NCBI GenBank assembly: GCA_937872185.1
Contig: CALMQN010000146.1
Span: 1 to 14,609 of the forward strand
Direction of reading: 5' to 3'
Length of the DNA: 14,609 bases
DNA from: an uncultured bacterium
GTDB lineage: Bacteria; Patescibacteriota; Saccharimonadia; Saccharimonadales; Saccharimonadaceae
The notes under the pieces were generated by a model that was not told the origin of the DNA, made no database searches, and saw nothing but the letters and a program-made list of their open reading frames with translations. Made by a program: the position numbers and the translations under genes. Shown piece after piece: positions 13,125 to 14,609 of this stretch (positions are counted from its first letter, which is position 1; each line of letters opens with the position of its first letter).

Positions 13125-14153
13125 ATGACAAAAACACACTCACTAATAAAGAGAATCGCTTATTTTGTAGCAATGCTTGGCATCGTCGCATTACCACTAC
13201 TGGGCGCGACACATGCATCAGCCGCACAAATTACTGCACGTAAAGTAATCATCGGCAGTTCACTACCAAGTGCTAGTACGACATATAACTTTACGTTTAC
13301 AGCACCGACGGCAACAACAATTCAATCAATTGAGTTTAAGGCCTGTACGACTGCATCCGGTGCCTGTGCCAGCCCTCCTGCCGGGTTCTCTGAAGCATCA
13401 TCAACACTTTCATCAACAACTGGTCTGGGATCAGGTGGAACATGGATTGTTAACACCGCACTTCCAGGGTCACTGCGTGTATCAAACGGCTCTAACACTG
13501 GCTCACCATCTGCCGGTGCAACGGTAAACTTCGGTGCGGTCGTTAACCCAAGCGCACTTAACTCGACATTTTACCTCCGTATGACGACCTATTCAGCCGT
13601 CGGTTTTACCGGTGCGATCGACACAGGCGTCGTGGCAACATCGACTGCCGGTGCAATTACGGTTAACGCAACCGTTGATGAAACATTGACGTTCACATTG
13701 GCCGCTGCAACTGTCACTCTGACGAACCCAACAACAAGCGCCACTGGTACCGGTACATCAACAATGACAGCTGCAACCAACGCTTCATCAGGGTACTCAA
13801 TTACGGTTGCAGGGAGCACATTAGGTGGACCAACCTCCATTACGGCGATGACCGGTGCAACGGGTAACGCTTCATCCGTTAACTCGAAGCAGTTCGGTAT
13901 CAACTTGAAGGCCAATACGACACCGTCGGTTGGCACAAACGTGACAGGATCAGGATCAGGTGTTCCGACAGCTGCCTCTGGATATGATGTTGCAGACTTC
14001 TTCAAATTTGTATCGGGCAACACGATTGCTGGTGCCACGGCACCAACTAACAGCAACACATACACAGTCAGTTATGTTGCTAACATCGACGGTTCAACAC
14101 CAGCTGGTGCATACACAACCACGATAACCTACGTCGCAACGCCTAACTTCTAG
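13125..14153 (+). CDS. Secreted AQITAR-family surface protein (342 aa)
   Basis: A signal peptide (1-33, ending ASA) is followed by AQITARK. The N-terminal domain (about 34-190) contains IQSIEFKACTTASGACASPP with a paired cysteine motif, then NSTFYLRMTTYS. The C-terminal domain (about 200-342) contains ATNASSGYSITVAGSTLGG, SKQFGINLKANTTP, FFKFVSGNTIAGA and TYTVSYVANIDGSTPAGAYT. Both domains match the protein at 120-1283, and the C-terminal domain also occurs in the protein at 1413-2156. A good ribosome site (AGAGGGA) lies four bases before the ATG. The stop TAG forms part of the AGGAG site of the next paralogue, so the two are co-transcribed. The composition is very Thr/Ser/Ala-rich with no membrane anchor. 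I infer an abundant surface-layer or wall-associated protein; no enzyme motif is visible. Confidence 0.87.
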   Translation: MTKTHSLIKRIAYFVAMLGIVALPLLGATHASAAQITARKVIIGSSLPSASTTYNFTFTAPTATTIQSIEFKACTTASGACASPPAGFSEASSTLSSTTGLGSGGTWIVNTALPGSLRVSNGSNTGSPSAGATVNFGAVVNPSALNSTFYLRMTTYSAVGFTGAIDTGVVATSTAGAITVNATVDETLTFTLAAATVTLTNPTTSATGTGTSTMTAATNASSGYSITVAGSTLGGPTSITAMTGATGNASSVNSKQFGINLKANTTPSVGTNVTGSGSGVPTAASGYDVADFFKFVSGNTIAGATAPTNSNTYTVSYVANIDGSTPAGAYTTTITYVATPNF

Positions 14154-14161
14154 GAGACATT

Positions 14162-14609
14162 ATGCAAAAACGAACACAGACACTGCGGACACACGCAAAA
14201 ATAGTACAAGCGAGCATTTTGGCAATCGCCCTGGCGGTATTGCCGCTACTTGGTGCATCGCAGGCTTCGGCCGCACAGATTACTGGCCGTAAGGCAACGC
14301 TCAGTACATCGGCACCAAGTGCGACTGGTGTGCAATATGCCTTTACCTTTACCGTACCATCAGCAACAGCTATACAGGCAATTGATTTTGAGGCTTGTAC
14401 GACCGCCAGTGGCGCTTGTACGACTCCTGGTGGAACCTTCGCGACCACAGGATCAAGTTTGACGGGTCAACCAACTGGGCTTGGATCGGCATCTGGCTGG
14501 GTCGTTGATAATGGCACCGCCGGTTCACTACGTGTTAAACACACGACCAACGTCACCGCACCGTCGGGCAGTCAAGCGGTCAGTTTTTCAGGTGTTACTA
14601 ACCCAACGG
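14162..14609 (+). CDS. Secreted AQITGR-family paralogue, truncated by window end (149 codons seen)
   Basis: The ATG at 14162 has AGGAG five bases upstream, overlapping the stop of the previous paralogue. A signal peptide (1-37, ending ASA) precedes AQITGRKATLSTSAPSATG. The visible part of the mature protein follows the N-terminal domain of its neighbour closely, for example IQAIDFEACTTASGACTTPG against IQSIEFKACTTASGACASPP, and later GSLRV. The frame is open to the window end, so the C-terminal domain is outside. The clear paralogy and tight spacing indicate a tandem duplication. The closeness of the two N-terminal domains compared with the copy at 120-1283 suggests this pair is the more recent duplication. 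Confidence 0.87.
   Translation, partial: MQKRTQTLRTHAKIVQASILAIALAVLPLLGASQASAAQITGRKATLSTSAPSATGVQYAFTFTVPSATAIQAIDFEACTTASGACTTPGGTFATTGSSLTGQPTGLGSASGWVVDNGTAGSLRVKHTTNVTAPSGSQAVSFSGVTNPT

Noticed and set aside
1..14609. Alternative genetic code with TGA read as glycine (Gracilibacteria/Absconditabacteria)
   Set aside because: TGA ends the beta subunit gene exactly at the epsilon start overlap, and genes contain no in-frame TGA at conserved glycines.

Overview
The window looks like a chromosomal segment of a Patescibacteria/CPR bacterium, most probably a Saccharibacteria (TM7) relative. This is inference from gene content recalled from memory: abundant signal-peptide proteins whose mature N-terminus begins AQITAR or AQITGR, short secreted proteins with YG-rich N-termini, phage-tail-like surface proteins, and tightly packed genes. 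TGA is used as a normal stop (for example at the end of the beta subunit gene), so code 25 of Gracilibacteria does not apply. Density is very high and no gap exceeds about 130 bases. No rRNA, tRNA, CRISPR array or insertion sequence was seen.

Left part (1-3322): three minus-strand secreted-protein genes (one cut by the window edge) and one plus-strand membrane-anchored beta-rich fibre protein. Two of the secreted proteins share a C-terminal domain ending in a motif of the form TYTxxYxxNVPxxxPxGxYTxxxT.

Centre (9228 down to 3324, minus strand): one compact operon in the order c-like, b, delta, alpha, gamma, beta, epsilon. The order matches a classical F1Fo operon (E-F-H-A-G-D-C), but subunit a is absent at this locus. 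The c position is held by a 274-residue protein made of a signal peptide, a roughly 150-residue predicted extracellular beta domain and a C-terminal two-helix hairpin. That hairpin keeps an RNP loop but has no ion-binding carboxylate and no glycine-rich helix. The F1 part keeps both P-loops, the catalytic beta Glu and the alpha arginine finger, but has altered nucleotide-pocket residues. I infer an F1-like rotary ATPase whose rotor carries surface domains and which probably does not pump ions. This is the main candidate for an undescribed system in the window. The delta gene also appears to carry a C-terminal frameshift.

Right-centre (9343-11523, plus strand): a divergently placed 36-residue type IV prepilin-like peptide, then a three-gene unit of a membrane-anchored small protein and two phage-tail-fibre-like proteins.

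Right end (11601-14609): a WxL-interacting-protein-like (DUF916-like) membrane-anchored protein, a convergent small secreted protein, and two tandem AQITAR/AQITGR secreted paralogues, the last cut by the window edge.

Nearly every gene outside the F1 core encodes an exported or surface-anchored product, so the locus is best read as a cell-surface region. A divergent F1-like motor sits in the middle of it. Several secreted-protein genes appear to be transcribed as leaderless mRNAs, while the ATPase and tail units have Shine-Dalgarno sites.
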